Shown here: positions 1 through 9,033 of the stretch, piece after piece
Position numbering within the stretch: position 1 is the first letter of the stretch
Layout: every line of letters begins with the position of its first letter
Source of the DNA: Methanoculleus sp.
GTDB lineage: Archaea; Halobacteriota; Methanomicrobia; Methanomicrobiales; Methanomicrobiaceae
Direction of reading: 5' to 3'
NCBI GenBank assembly: GCA_011048835.1
Contig: DSDF01000036.1
Location: 1 to 44,591 of the forward strand
DNA: 44,591 nucleotides
Position numbers and translations under genes: made by a program
The notes under the pieces: generated by a model
Seen by the model: only the letters and a program-made list of their open reading frames with translations
Told to the model about the DNA's origin: nothing
Database searches by the model: none

Positions 1-7
1 AGGCCAT

Positions 8-175
8 TTAAACCTTGCCGAAACGTTCCGGATTTGCGCTGAAATCCGGGCTTCCCTCATCTCCCGGAAGCCGGAACACGCAGGGGGCCGCTCGCGCAGC
101 ACCCCGCAGCTCCGAGGTCCTCACAGGGGAACAATGTAGGTGCCGATCGATATTAAACCTTGCCTAGCTTCCGGA
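8..175. repeat. Imperfect direct repeat pair in gene-free left end
   Basis: The 12-mer TTAAACCTTGCC occurs at 8-19 and again at 153-164. In each copy a TTCCGGA follows (26-32 and 169-175) after a gap of 6 or 4 bases. The two copies lie 145 bases apart. No function is known to me. The surrounding 1-637 stretch has several weak open frames on both strands, but none shows a recognisable family, a ribosome binding site or sensible residue composition, so I see no gene in it. Confidence 0.4.
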
Positions 176-637
176 AAGGAGCTGATATCTGGCGTTGTAA
201 TATTGATCCCGATGCATAATTGATGCCCGATGTCATTCTGGCTCTCCGGCGCATTCTCTGGCGGTATTGTGGCGTGTTGCATGCGTGGTATCTCATCCTG
301 GTACCTATTTTCTCCGCTGGTCGCCGGAGATGGTGGTGGCGTACTGCGAGTGTGGTGACCCTCCACACGCGCTCTGCGCGCGACCCTCGACAGAGCGCGA
401 AATCCCTGCCGCAGTACGCGGTCTCATGGTCTGCCCGTCGCACTATGGCGCCAGCAACGCCTTGAGTGGCACACGCATTCGTGTCAAAAGGCCTCCCATG
501 ATCTCTGCGGGATCCACTAATGCGCATATCCTGACCATGATGTATGCGCTCGCATGGCCACCTTGCTAAGTGTGCGTCGTGCGAAAAAATGTATTCCTGT
601 CTACTGTGGGTGGGTTTGTTCTGCACGAGGGTTGCTT

Positions 638-931
638 CTATCTTCTTCTTGATTCAAGTTCTTCGAAGATGTCGTCAAGTTCGATGTCGAGTGCTTTGAG
701 GGCGACGAGAATGTGGAAGACGAGATCCGCGGTCTCGGAAACCTTTCTCTCGTATGATGTATTTTTCGCTGCAAGGAGAAATTCAGTGCATTCCTCCCCT
801 ACCTTCTCAAGTGCCTTGTCGACACCTTTCCGGTGGGTAAGGATCCCGCTGACATATGATTCTTCTGAAGGATGTCTTGCACGGTCGCCAATGATTTCCC
901 AGAGTTCTTCAAGTGTGCTGCACCCGCTCAT
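638..931 (-). CDS. hisE: Phosphoribosyl-ATP pyrophosphohydrolase
   Basis: Second step of histidine biosynthesis: it hydrolyses phosphoribosyl-ATP to phosphoribosyl-AMP and pyrophosphate in the cytoplasm. The 97-residue product has the all-alpha MazG-like HisE pattern, with the acidic metal-binding helix reading EKVGEECTEF near residues 41-50 and the ETADLVFH helix near residues 64-71. Length matches stand-alone HisE. The start at 931 is preferred because GGGAGAG sits about 8 bases upstream; an ATG at 937 is too close to that site, and a TTG at 964 lies inside the preceding gene. The start overlaps the 3' end of the nusA-like gene by 23 bases, so the two are probably co-transcribed, a pairing without obvious functional logic. 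Confidence 0.9.
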   Translation of the reverse strand: MSGCSTLEELWEIIGDRARHPSEESYVSGILTHRKGVDKALEKVGEECTEFLLAAKNTSYERKVSETADLVFHILVALKALDIELDDIFEELESRRR

Positions 932-1394
932 GTTCATCTCTCCCGGGTTCCTTTTCGACCACAATCTCTCCGATCTCGATTCCGAAACATCGCCTGCTTA
1001 GTATTCGCGCCTTTTCAATATTTGCCCCGCCTCTCCCTATCGCAATGCCGAGATCGGCTTTTTTCCGGATGATAACGTCACACTTTCCTGTTGTTTCATC
1101 TTTCTTGAGCCCCCCCACCTCAACCGGTTTGAAGATGTTGGCGATGAAGGATTCGGGTTCGGACGCCTCCTCGACCATCTCAATGCGCTTGCCGAGCACC
1201 CTTTGCATTTTTCTGATATTGTCTCCGTGTTTTCCGATAGCCATGCCCATATCGCCTTTTTTTATCACGTATATCACCCGGTCAAACTGGTCGTCAATGA
1301 TGCAGTCTATTGCTGTTGATCTGGTGAGAATACGTAATTCTTCAATATATCTCCGTTCTTTAAAACCCAGTGTGCGATGCATCGTCAAATTCAT
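909..1394 (-). CDS. nusA: Archaeal NusA-like transcription factor, two KH domains
   Basis: RNA-binding protein of the archaeal NusA type, which consists of two KH domains without the S1 and N-terminal RNA polymerase-binding parts of bacterial NusA. The two KH signature loops are visible as GKHGDNI (about residue 53) and GRGGANI (about residue 117). The 161-residue length fits the family (about 140-150) plus a short charged tail. In many archaea it lies in the rpo/rps operon; here it precedes hisE and overlaps it. The first ATG at 1394 lacks a Shine-Dalgarno site, so a leaderless or short-leader transcript is likely; a second ATG at 1382 is possible. Confidence 0.85.
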   Translation of the reverse strand: MNLTMHRTLGFKERRYIEELRILTRSTAIDCIIDDQFDRVIYVIKKGDMGMAIGKHGDNIRKMQRVLGKRIEMVEEASEPESFIANIFKPVEVGGLKKDETTGKCDVIIRKKADLGIAIGRGGANIEKARILSRRCFGIEIGEIVVEKEPGRDEHERVQHT

Positions 1395-1540
1395 AAGTGG
1401 TTAGATTCGATCTTCCATTAAAGCTATGGGTTATTTGGGATTTCCCACGGTTGGGGCCTGATGCTCTGCACCCGGCACGTTCCCGTGTGCGCGGGGTGGA
1501 GTATCGTTCATGAAAACATTTCTACACGACCAATTCTTGG

Positions 1541-1593
1541 AAAAAAAGGATATATATCACAATTAGAATATTACGCCGGCGAAATTATTTATT
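1541..1593 (+). promoter_or_regulatory. TATA-type promoter candidates for the DUF432-mscS pair
   Basis: A purine-rich BRE-like stretch (1541-1550) precedes TATATATC at 1551-1558, which would place the transcript start about 40 bases ahead of the ATG at 1624. A second AT-rich box, ATTATTTATT at 1584-1593, would give a nearly leaderless message. The ATG itself has no ribosome binding site, which favours the second box. Choice between them is inference. Confidence 0.45.
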
Positions 1594-1623
1594 TTGCCCT
1601 TACCGATAGTACGATGATAACCA

Positions 1624-2334
1624 ATGTTCGGGAGACATGACTATTCATTTCAATATTCCAGCGATTGTATTTCCTTCGGAATTGAGCGTGATGGGGATAT
1701 TCATCGATATTTCCGCAAAATCGAGGGAGGAGTGAAGGTAGAAAAAAGCGTCATCTCTCAGCGCGGGAAAATTGTCGTCTGCCCCATCGAACCGGTCAAT
1801 CTGCCGGAAAAAGTCGCCACCTACATGGAGATCGACTTCGATCCCCTTTTTCTGGAACCCTTCAGCAAGACAACAATATATCTTACGTTTCCAATTGAAA
1901 TCGGCGTATTTGTTGTTGCAAAAAAGGATATCAAACCTCTGGATGTTTTTTCATTTATCCCACAAAAATACTCCCTGTACGGTCCTTCAAATGGTGGGGT
2001 GATTTCTCGATGGGCATACAGTCCCGTCTATGCAGCGATACCTGAGGTCAATCCATTCGAGTGCGGGGTAATGCAACTCACCCTGCACAACACCACCCGA
2101 GAATGGGTCGAAGTTGCCCGTGCGCTCTTTGAAGCCTACAGCATGAAGATCTATTACTCCGATGAACTGGTCTCGATGTCGGCAATTATGCGAATACTCT
2201 CTTCGAAGACGGCGGAAACCGAATTTTTCAAGGAACCGCTGGTCGAGGGGATGAAAAAAGCCATTGAGTTCTACCTCGGCCGCGATATCCCTGTGGTAAA
2301 ACACAACGGCATGATGGAATGGGGGCTTGTGTGA
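1624..2334 (+). CDS. DUF432-like protein, partner of MscS channel
   Basis: A 236-residue soluble beta-rich protein with no signal peptide or membrane segment. It resembles the archaeal DUF432 family, which often sits beside mechanosensitive channels; assignment is from remembered family features and not a search. Its stop codon TGA overlaps the ATG of the downstream mscS gene as TGATG at 2332-2336, so the two are translationally coupled and probably act together. The function of DUF432 is not established; a role in gating, assembly or sensing for the channel is an inference from neighbourhood only. Confidence 0.65.
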   Translation: MFGRHDYSFQYSSDCISFGIERDGDIHRYFRKIEGGVKVEKSVISQRGKIVVCPIEPVNLPEKVATYMEIDFDPLFLEPFSKTTIYLTFPIEIGVFVVAKKDIKPLDVFSFIPQKYSLYGPSNGGVISRWAYSPVYAAIPEVNPFECGVMQLTLHNTTREWVEVARALFEAYSMKIYYSDELVSMSAIMRILSSKTAETEFFKEPLVEGMKKAIEFYLGRDIPVVKHNGMMEWGLV

Positions 2335-3197
2335 TGGTCATCCTGGAACGACTGCAGGAACTGCTCCAGACGCCCCTGTTCGGGACGTCACTGAGCGTGG
2401 GCAATCTGCTGTGGCTGGTGGTGATCCTCGCCCTCTCTGTGATCCTCGCACGTCTCACCGTGACCAATCTGCGGCGCGCCCTTGAGAACAGGATGTCGAA
2501 AAACGAACTGGAAATCCTCCTCAAACTCATATACTTCACCATCGTCATCCTTGGAGTTGTCATTGCACTGCCGAACATTATCGCCGATCTCTCCGGTCTT
2601 CTTGTGGCGGGCGGAATTCTGGGTATCATCATCGGTTTTGCAAGCCAGAGTGTGGTATCAAATTTTGTTTCCGGCCTCTTCCTGATGGTGGAACAACCGG
2701 TAAAGATCGGTGATAACGTGAATGTGGGATCGATTTCAGGAAACGTGGAGGATATTAGCATCCTCTCCACCACGGTGAGGACCTATGACGGCGTTTTTGT
2801 GCGGATACCCAATGAAAAGGTGTTCAACTCGGATATAACAAACTACTGGGCAAATGTAGCGCGGCGTTTTGATTATGCGGTGGGGATCCGATACCAGGAC
2901 GATGCCGGAAAGGCCATCGGCATCATCAAAAATGTCCTCAAGGATCATCCTTTTGTCCTGCAAAGGCCATCTCCAACGGTTTTTGTTGAAGAGCTTGGTG
3001 ATAACGGCGTCAATATCACTGTGAAAATCTGGTCGCCGGCCAGGGTCTGGTGGGACGTAAAAATCGAGCTCCTCTGGAAGATCAAGGTGGCGCTTGAAGC
3101 GGAAGGCATCGAGATTCCGTTTCCCCAGCGCACAGTCTGGTTCCCCGAACCGCTTAAAATGGAAGAGCGCCAGAAGGTTCCCCACGAAAAAGGGTAA
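2334..3197 (+). CDS. mscS: Small-conductance mechanosensitive channel, MscS family
   Basis: Membrane channel that opens under tension to release solutes after hypo-osmotic shock. The 287-residue protein has three N-terminal membrane helices (about residues 14-40, 56-80, 83-110); the third is the Gly/Ala-rich pore helix ending in QSVVSNFVSG. It is followed by the beta domain containing VEQPVKIGDNV and the NEKVFNSDITNYW segment typical of MscS, then an alpha/beta vestibule. The ATG at 2334 is chosen since it overlaps the upstream stop and has a G-run about 8 bases before it; an in-frame ATG at 2319 lies inside the upstream gene. Forms an operon with the DUF432-like gene. Confidence 0.92.
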   Translation: MVILERLQELLQTPLFGTSLSVGNLLWLVVILALSVILARLTVTNLRRALENRMSKNELEILLKLIYFTIVILGVVIALPNIIADLSGLLVAGGILGIIIGFASQSVVSNFVSGLFLMVEQPVKIGDNVNVGSISGNVEDISILSTTVRTYDGVFVRIPNEKVFNSDITNYWANVARRFDYAVGIRYQDDAGKAIGIIKNVLKDHPFVLQRPSPTVFVEELGDNGVNITVKIWSPARVWWDVKIELLWKIKVALEAEGIEIPFPQRTVWFPEPLKMEERQKVPHEKG

Positions 3198-3206
3198 CCC
3201 TTTTTT
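3187..3206 (+). terminator. Palindromic terminator with stop codon in loop
   Basis: AAAAAGGG at 3187-3194 and CCCTTTTTT at 3198-3206 form an 8-base stem whose three-base loop is the TAA stop codon of mscS. The T-run makes it a plausible terminator for the rightward transcript. The symmetry would also give a T-run to leftward transcripts arriving from 3916. Confidence 0.6.
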
Positions 3207-3253
3207 CTGTTGATTGCAGGTGAAGAGGATCCGGATCGAACCCGCCGCAGGGT

Positions 3254-3916
3254 TCAGAGCATATGCACTTTCCCTGCCCCCCCGGGAATATAGGTCCCGG
3301 GGATTGTTTCAACGATTGCCTCCAACCCCTGGGTGCAGTGCGAGGCAGAGACATAGGACAGTGACGTGAGAGCTTCGATATCTTCTTCAGACACGGTATG
3401 GAACCCTCCCATGGCTCCCCATACATTTCCTTTCGATGCGGTATACCGCAGAATGGCGCCGATATGCGGGTGGGCGCACCCGGTGATAAGAAAAAGCCCG
3501 CCTCGAGACGCGATTGCAAGTGATTGTTCGATAATTGCATCCCCGAGCGGCCCGGTGGAAAAGATCGTATCGGTGATTTCTGTCCACCGGTCGACAAACA
3601 CCGGCGTTGCATATCGCTCCACACGATCGAGGGTCTCGTCAGAAAATGCCCGCAACACATATGCCACCGGCGATGCACCTGCCTCAAAAAGGGCTGAAAG
3701 GCCGCCGTTATGGTCCCAGTGGTCGTGAGAAAGCACGAGCGCTTCCACATCGCGAGGATCAATCCCGAGTTTGTGCATGTTCTCGAGCAGTATTCGCCCG
3801 TCACCTCCTGTGTCGAAGAGCAGTCGTGCTTCTTCGATGTAGCAGGAAAACCCCCATTCCGCAGTGAGTCGGGGATCGTGGAGCATGTTGTTATACACTT
3901 CGATGATTTTCGTCAT
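3254..3916 (-). CDS. MBL-fold metallohydrolase, MJ0301/Tflp-like
   Basis: Metallo-beta-lactamase-fold enzyme of 220 residues. The zinc-binding motif reads SHDHWDHNGG around residues 63-72, the later metal ligands are in TGCAHPH and GGFH. This arrangement matches the subgroup often annotated as 7,8-dihydropterin-6-methyl-4-(beta-D-ribofuranosyl)aminobenzene-5'-phosphate synthase (MJ0301-like); that activity is poorly proven, so the safe call is MBL-fold hydrolase. The start at 3916 follows GGGAGAG by about 9 bases; an in-frame upstream start at 3958 lacks such a site. It stands alone, convergent with mscS. Confidence 0.85.
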   Translation of the reverse strand: MTKIIEVYNNMLHDPRLTAEWGFSCYIEEARLLFDTGGDGRILLENMHKLGIDPRDVEALVLSHDHWDHNGGLSALFEAGASPVAYVLRAFSDETLDRVERYATPVFVDRWTEITDTIFSTGPLGDAIIEQSLAIASRGGLFLITGCAHPHIGAILRYTASKGNVWGAMGGFHTVSEEDIEALTSLSYVSASHCTQGLEAIVETIPGTYIPGGAGKVHML

Positions 3917-4096
3917 TGTCGGTTCTCTCCCTACTTCCCGTATGTGCTGTTTGACCATCTACCTGTGGATTGTTGCAGGGAACGCTGCATCGCATGACGC
4001 CCTTGCGCGGATGTTGACTCTGCAGTTGCCTCCCCCGCCAGCACCGGTGGGGTGGCAACCTTTTTGAGACAGGAAAAGAGTGGTGTGGGTGAGATG

Positions 4097-4843
4097 CTAC
4101 CCGAGAAGATAGGTAATGGTCACGGTTGCTGTGACATCAACATCGCTCGGCTCGATCGGGGTGGGAACCGACATGGCCATGTCGTATGCAGGCGTCTCTG
4201 CGTAGCGGACAGGATATACCGGTCCCCCGACATGGATCTCCTTGACGCCGACGATGGCAAGATTCATTGCGCTGGTGACCGCGTCTGCATCGTTGCGGGC
4301 ATACCGGACCGCCCGGCTGAGCGCTTCAGTGCGCAGCTCAGCGGATTTTTCGTCGCTGAGGCCGAATGAGAGATAATTCATCCTGTCGGCGCCGGAGGCG
4401 ACCGCGAGATCGATGACCTCGCCGGCCCGGTCGATCTCGTCGAGAGATACCAGCAATGTGTTGCTCACGCGGTAATACTTAATTTTGTCATTCCAGCGTA
4501 TGGAACTTGAAACGGGTTTGTCATCGTACACCGGATAGATAGTATATCCGGTCGTGCTCAGGTTGTCTTCGGAAAGGTCCGCTGCTTTGAGGGCATTGAT
4601 GACTTTCGTCATTCGCGCAGCGTTTTCTGCCTGTGCGGTTTTCACATCGGTGTGCTCAGTCTCCACCGCGAGGGATATCTCCGCCTGATCGGGGGTGGTG
4701 GTCACCTTTCCTGTGCCGGTGACATGGATGACCCGATCATTGCATGAATCCTGCTCTGTCTGGGCTGCGCCCGGAGCTAAGATCGCAATGCATGCGACCA
4801 GCAGCACCGCCATGAAGAGGGCTAGCTTTTTATTGAGTGGCAT
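4097..4843 (-). CDS. Secreted SIMPL (DUF541) domain protein
   Basis: A 248-residue exported protein. The N-terminus has Lys-Lys followed by a hydrophobic stretch (about residues 7-24), a typical signal peptide or membrane anchor. The rest is a SIMPL domain, recognisable by the early VTGTGKVTTTPDQAEISL motif and the later TEALSRAVRYARNDAD helix. SIMPL proteins in bacteria include periplasmic oligomers and heat/oxidation-stress proteins; archaeal function is unknown. A start at 4867 would add eight residues and has a weak GGTAGG nearby; I prefer 4843 because it gives the more compact signal peptide. It lies downstream of the K+ channel gene on the same strand. Confidence 0.8.
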   Translation of the reverse strand: MPLNKKLALFMAVLLVACIAILAPGAAQTEQDSCNDRVIHVTGTGKVTTTPDQAEISLAVETEHTDVKTAQAENAARMTKVINALKAADLSEDNLSTTGYTIYPVYDDKPVSSSIRWNDKIKYYRVSNTLLVSLDEIDRAGEVIDLAVASGADRMNYLSFGLSDEKSAELRTEALSRAVRYARNDADAVTSAMNLAIVGVKEIHVGGPVYPVRYAETPAYDMAMSVPTPIEPSDVDVTATVTITYLLG

Positions 4844-4995
4844 AGAGGCATGGTTGGTTTTGCACATCAAAAGCCTACCCTTGGGTTCGAATTTTTTCGT
4901 AACTATCGCCGGGAATTCAGTATTCACCGTGAATTCTTCCCTCATACCGGTGCAATCAAACGCTGTGCGCTGCATTCCCTTCCCGTCGTCTCCTC

Positions 4996-5652
4996 TCACC
5001 TGGTGAGGGAGCTGACCAGGCGGGCGATCAGGACGGCGATATACAGCTGTCCTATCACCGCCTCGAACATGGCCATCGATTCCGTCACGGGGATGAGAGG
5101 GGTGATATCCCCATAGCCCAGCGTGGCGAGCGTAATGAAACTGAAGTACACGTAAGCCGTCGCGTTCTGCACATTGGAAAGTGCGCCGGGAATGAGCATG
5201 TCGACAAACTGGTAAGACAGCGCCCAGGTGATGCCGAGGCAGAGGTAGATGCCAATCGCACCAAAGATGGTATCCCTCGTAATCCGCTTCTCCCCCAGCA
5301 CGGATGAAAGAATAAAGAGGCACAGAAGTGAGAAAAAGAGGATTGAGAAGATCAAAACAGACAGTTCCGAGGAATCGAATGGAAGGTCGCTGACGATCCA
5401 GCGGGCGAGGATTGCCGGGATGCCGATGATTATCCCGAGAACGAGAATGACCCGGTTGCGTTGCATAGCATGGATGCCTGAGAAAATGACGAGTGTAAAT
5501 GGTAGTTTAAGGACAGATTCGCCATATCCAGCCTGATCGGCGAGAGGAAATGCAAGGAGCAGGAGGATGATTGAGAGCAGGAAGACTAAGAACCTGTTCT
5601 CATACAGAATTTCATGCGCGGTTGGTGGTGTTGTGGTTTTTCCATCTCCCAT
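4996..5652 (-). CDS. Potassium channel family protein
   Basis: A 218-residue integral membrane protein with about six hydrophobic segments. The pore loop near the C-terminus reads TLATLGYGDITP (about residues 173-184), the K+ selectivity filter with GYGD; it is followed by a final inner helix. There is no cytoplasmic RCK/TrkA domain, so gating must depend on the membrane part or a partner. Six-segment topology with a filter between the last two helices fits the Ion_trans_2/voltage-gated-like superfamily, but I see no clear Arg-rich S4 helix. The ATG at 5652 has no good ribosome binding site. A TATA-like box lies far upstream near 5783-5793. Confidence 0.85.
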   Translation of the reverse strand: MGDGKTTTPPTAHEILYENRFLVFLLSIILLLLAFPLADQAGYGESVLKLPFTLVIFSGIHAMQRNRVILVLGIIIGIPAILARWIVSDLPFDSSELSVLIFSILFFSLLCLFILSSVLGEKRITRDTIFGAIGIYLCLGITWALSYQFVDMLIPGALSNVQNATAYVYFSFITLATLGYGDITPLIPVTESMAMFEAVIGQLYIAVLIARLVSSLTR

Positions 5653-5926
5653 TGGACGTTCATCCCGGATTCGCCGCCTGCATCGCTCACACCAGCACTC
5701 ATATGTTTCACCGCATTGCGGAATTGTCTCATGATGCGTGCCGATTCACGTGCGGTTGGCAGGTGTTTATCATTATTCGCCACAATATATATTACCGATC
5801 TGTAAATGTTCTCGAAGAATGCCGTGTGCATCGACAGGCGCATGGACTGAACGAATATGTGCGTCAGTGAAGCATTCCGGGCGGAGGGCCGCAGATGGAG
5901 TGAGCATGCATCCGGCCGACTCCAGA

Positions 5927-7504
5927 TCAGAGACGTGTCTGTGCCTGTTCCCGCATATAGGAGAGCAGGTAATAGGGCCCCCCCACCCCGCGTCCCGTAG
6001 ATCCGCTGCCTTTCCACCCGCCAAAAGGCTGGGCGCCCGGCCATGCGCCGGTGGTCGCCCCACCCTCGCGGTTGGCGTAGACGACGCCGAACTGTATGTG
6101 GTCAAAGAAATATTCCACCTCGTGCTGATTCTCCGAAAAAATACCTGCAGTAAGGCCGTATTCGGTAGCGTTTGCCTGGTGGAGCGCCTCCTCGAGCGTG
6201 GTAAAGGTATCGACGACGAGGAAGGGTACGAAGAGCTCGTCGGTTAAGAGGCGATGTCCTCTCGGGATGCCGGTCACCACCGTCGGCGTTACATAGTAGC
6301 CTCTCGCAAACGCGCCTTCGTTGAGGATCTCTCCCCCGGTGACAATCGATCCGCCGTTTTTAATATCATTTTTCGCCATCTCGACGGCATCTTTATAGGT
6401 GCTCCGCGCCGGTTCATTGATGAGGGGGCCGACAAAAACGCCCTTCTCGCGCGGGTCACCGACCTCGAGCGCCTCGACGCGTTCTTTCAAGGCATGGATG
6501 AACGGGGAGGCGATCTCGTTCTGGACATACACCCTTGATGTTGCACTGCATTTCTGCCCTCCGTACCCGAAAGCTGCTCTGGTAATCCCTTCAACCGCGT
6601 GTTCAAGGTTCGCACTGGACATGACGATGGCGGGGTTCTTGCTTCCCATTTCGGAGACCACGGGCTTGGGGTATGGCTGCCGCGAGGTATATTCGCGGTG
6701 GAGCCACATGCCCACCTCCCGCGATCCGGTGAAAGCGATCCCGTCCACATCCGGGTGTGCCACAATTACATCGCCGAAGGGGCCGCCGGGCCCGGTCACG
6801 ATGTTCAGGACGCCGGGGGGGATGCCGCACTGTATCAGGATCTGGTAGAGTTTCAGCCCGGAAAAGGGGGCGACGCTGGTGGGTTTGAACACGACGGTAT
6901 TTCCCGTGAGGAGCGCTGCCGATGCCATGTTCGCTGCGAGGGCGATAGGGAAGTTGAACGGGGAGATGACCGCCCAGAGACCGTAAGGGCGCAGTACGCT
7001 CTTGCATTTCTCTCTTGGGTCGTTCGAGGTCTGGGGGAGCACGTAGCCTTCATGCTGTTCGTACACATCGCAATAGTAGCGGAGGAAATCGATGGCCTCG
7101 CTTACTTCAGCAATGGCTTCATACCGGTTTTTTCCCACCTCAAACGTGATGAGGGCGGCAAGGAGGAACCTCTTCTGTTCGAGGTGATCGGCGGCGTCAC
7201 GGAGTATGCGCACCCGCTGCCGCCAGTCCGTCTCCATCCACTCCGGTTGGGCCTTTTTCGCCACCTCGATAGCTTTTTTTGCATCATCCTCATGCCCTTT
7301 CTGGAAATAACCGATGAGAATGTGGGTGTCAATTGGTGACCTGACTTCGAATTCGACATTGGAAAAAATTCCCCGCTCCCCGATGAACATCGGATGGTGT
7401 TGCCCGAATTTTGCTGCGATCTGTTCAAGTGCATCCTCATATTTTGCATGGATACTCTCGTCGGCAAGAAGAGAGGTATACGTGATTTTCGTTCGTTCCG
7501 GCAT
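5927..7504 (-). CDS. L-glutamate gamma-semialdehyde (P5C) dehydrogenase-like
   Basis: NAD(P)-dependent aldehyde dehydrogenase of 525 residues, the length of stand-alone RocA/PruA enzymes, which oxidise glutamate-5-semialdehyde to glutamate. Visible motifs are the Rossmann segment FNFPIALAANMASAALLTGNTVVFKP, the glutamate in SEMGSKNPAIV, and the catalytic cysteine in GGQKCSATSRVYV. The C-terminus has GVVYANREGGATTGAWPGAQPFGGWKGSG as in P5C dehydrogenases. The ATG at 7504 is chosen because GGAGATGAT lies 5-13 bases upstream, an excellent ribosome site that would be inside the coding region if the 7519 start were used. The adjacent aminotransferase on the same strand could supply the semialdehyde from ornithine. 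Confidence 0.88.
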   Translation of the reverse strand: MPERTKITYTSLLADESIHAKYEDALEQIAAKFGQHHPMFIGERGIFSNVEFEVRSPIDTHILIGYFQKGHEDDAKKAIEVAKKAQPEWMETDWRQRVRILRDAADHLEQKRFLLAALITFEVGKNRYEAIAEVSEAIDFLRYYCDVYEQHEGYVLPQTSNDPREKCKSVLRPYGLWAVISPFNFPIALAANMASAALLTGNTVVFKPTSVAPFSGLKLYQILIQCGIPPGVLNIVTGPGGPFGDVIVAHPDVDGIAFTGSREVGMWLHREYTSRQPYPKPVVSEMGSKNPAIVMSSANLEHAVEGITRAAFGYGGQKCSATSRVYVQNEIASPFIHALKERVEALEVGDPREKGVFVGPLINEPARSTYKDAVEMAKNDIKNGGSIVTGGEILNEGAFARGYYVTPTVVTGIPRGHRLLTDELFVPFLVVDTFTTLEEALHQANATEYGLTAGIFSENQHEVEYFFDHIQFGVVYANREGGATTGAWPGAQPFGGWKGSGSTGRGVGGPYYLLSYMREQAQTRL

Positions 7505-7707
7505 GCATATCATCTCCATGGCATATCCGCAGACATGGCATCCGGGAACAGAGAAATTTCGGGCACTCCCTGTATTGATGCGGCGATAATGGGCGATCGG
7601 GCGCGTACAAATGCGTATTTTACCTCTTTCCCATCCTGATGCATGAAATCACTTCATTTCCACCGTCTGCTGAAGGGTAGTCTCATGTTATATGATAAAT
7701 AATATAT

Positions 7708-9033
7708 CTACGATCTCATACCTTCGCACCTGCCGAGGGCTATGTCCACGATATCCAGTCCCGTCGCAATATCCCCCTTCTCGATGGTGAGAGGGGGAAT
7801 AAACCTGATGGTGGACGCCCCCGCCGGAAGCAGCGTGAAGCCCTGCTCGAATGCCTGTCGGATGATCCTTCCCCGTTCATCGCAGGCGGGCTCTTTTGTC
7901 TCCCGGTTGGTGACCAGCTCGATGGCGCACATGAGCCCGATCCCCCGCACATCCCCGATCAGATCGTGCTTCTGCTGCAGACGGTGGAGCCCCTCGAGGA
8001 GGTACCTGCCCTTTTCAAGTACCTTTTCTCCAAACCCCCGCTCCTGAAGGATTTCAAGGACCGCAAGTCCGGCGGCGCATGAAAGGTTATTGCCGCCGAA
8101 TGTGCTGGCATGTGAGCCGGGAGGCCAGTCCATGATCTCGTCCCTCGCGACGGTGACGCCGAGCGGCATCCCCCCTCCGATCGCTTTTGCGAGGCACACG
8201 ATATCGGCTTTCACGCCGGAATGTTCCGAGGCAAGAAATGTGCCCGTGCGGAAACAGCCCGATTGCACCTCGTCTGCCACGAGCAAGATGCCGTATTCAT
8301 CGCAGATGTCACGAAGCCGCGGGAGAAAGGTGAGCGGGGGCACGATATACCCGCCCTCTCCCTGGATGGGCTCGACCACGATTGCGGCAATCTCCTCCGG
8401 GGAGACTTCCGTCCGGAAGATATGCTCTTTGATATACCGGATGACATCCACATCAGAGGTCGCGGCTTCACCGCCGAGCGGGCGGTACGGGTTCGCATAG
8501 GGTGCATGGATGACGGGTAAGAACGGCCCGAAATGTTTTCGCTGGATGACATTTGATGCGGTCAGGCTGAGGGCGCCGTAGGTCCTGCCGTGAAACCCCC
8601 CGTAGAATGACAGGAAGTACTTGCGTTTGGTATGGTAGCGGGCGAGCTTGAGTGCAGCTTCGACGCACTCCGCCCCTGAATTTGAGAAATATACCCTGTT
8701 GTGTCCTTCGGAGAGAAATTCGGTGAGTTTTTCTGCAAAGGCTACGGGAATTTCCGAGCAAAAGTCGAGAAATGCACCATGAGAGAGCAGCTTTGCCTGT
8801 TCTTCGACGGCATGGACCACGCGTGGATTGTTCCACCCAACGTTCATGACCGCGATGCCGGCGGTGAAATCAAGATACCTGTTCCCGTCCACGTCCCACA
8901 GGTTGACGCCGTCTGCGCGGTGGAGCACGAGAGGATATTCCCTGGCCATGGACTGGGACACGACGCGGGCATCCCTCTTCAAAATTTCAACCGCGGCGGG
9001 TCCGGGTGGAGTTAACCGCATTTCGGGCTTCAT
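7708..9033 (-). CDS. Class III aminotransferase, ornithine/4-aminobutyrate type
   Basis: PLP-dependent enzyme of 441 residues, the length of omega-aminotransferases. The motif VVEPIQGEGGY and the DEVQSGCFRTG segment are typical of class III; the PLP-binding lysine is in CLAKAIGGGMPLG; substrate-phosphate region HASTFGGNNLSCAAG follows. Archaeal homologues include ornithine aminotransferases, 4-aminobutyrate aminotransferases and amino-acid racemases, and motifs alone do not separate them. The P5C dehydrogenase-like gene about 200 bases downstream on the same strand makes ornithine delta-aminotransferase the best guess: ornithine to semialdehyde to glutamate. The ATG at 9033 has only a weak ribosome site; the reading frame stays open to 9132. 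Confidence 0.85.
   Translation of the reverse strand: MKPEMRLTPPGPAAVEILKRDARVVSQSMAREYPLVLHRADGVNLWDVDGNRYLDFTAGIAVMNVGWNNPRVVHAVEEQAKLLSHGAFLDFCSEIPVAFAEKLTEFLSEGHNRVYFSNSGAECVEAALKLARYHTKRKYFLSFYGGFHGRTYGALSLTASNVIQRKHFGPFLPVIHAPYANPYRPLGGEAATSDVDVIRYIKEHIFRTEVSPEEIAAIVVEPIQGEGGYIVPPLTFLPRLRDICDEYGILLVADEVQSGCFRTGTFLASEHSGVKADIVCLAKAIGGGMPLGVTVARDEIMDWPPGSHASTFGGNNLSCAAGLAVLEILQERGFGEKVLEKGRYLLEGLHRLQQKHDLIGDVRGIGLMCAIELVTNRETKEPACDERGRIIRQAFEQGFTLLPAGASTIRFIPPLTIEKGDIATGLDIVDIALGRCEGMRS

Noticed and set aside
153-626. Minus-strand frame of 157 codons at the left end
   Set aside because: Rich in Arg and His with no motif or ribosome site; reads as non-coding.
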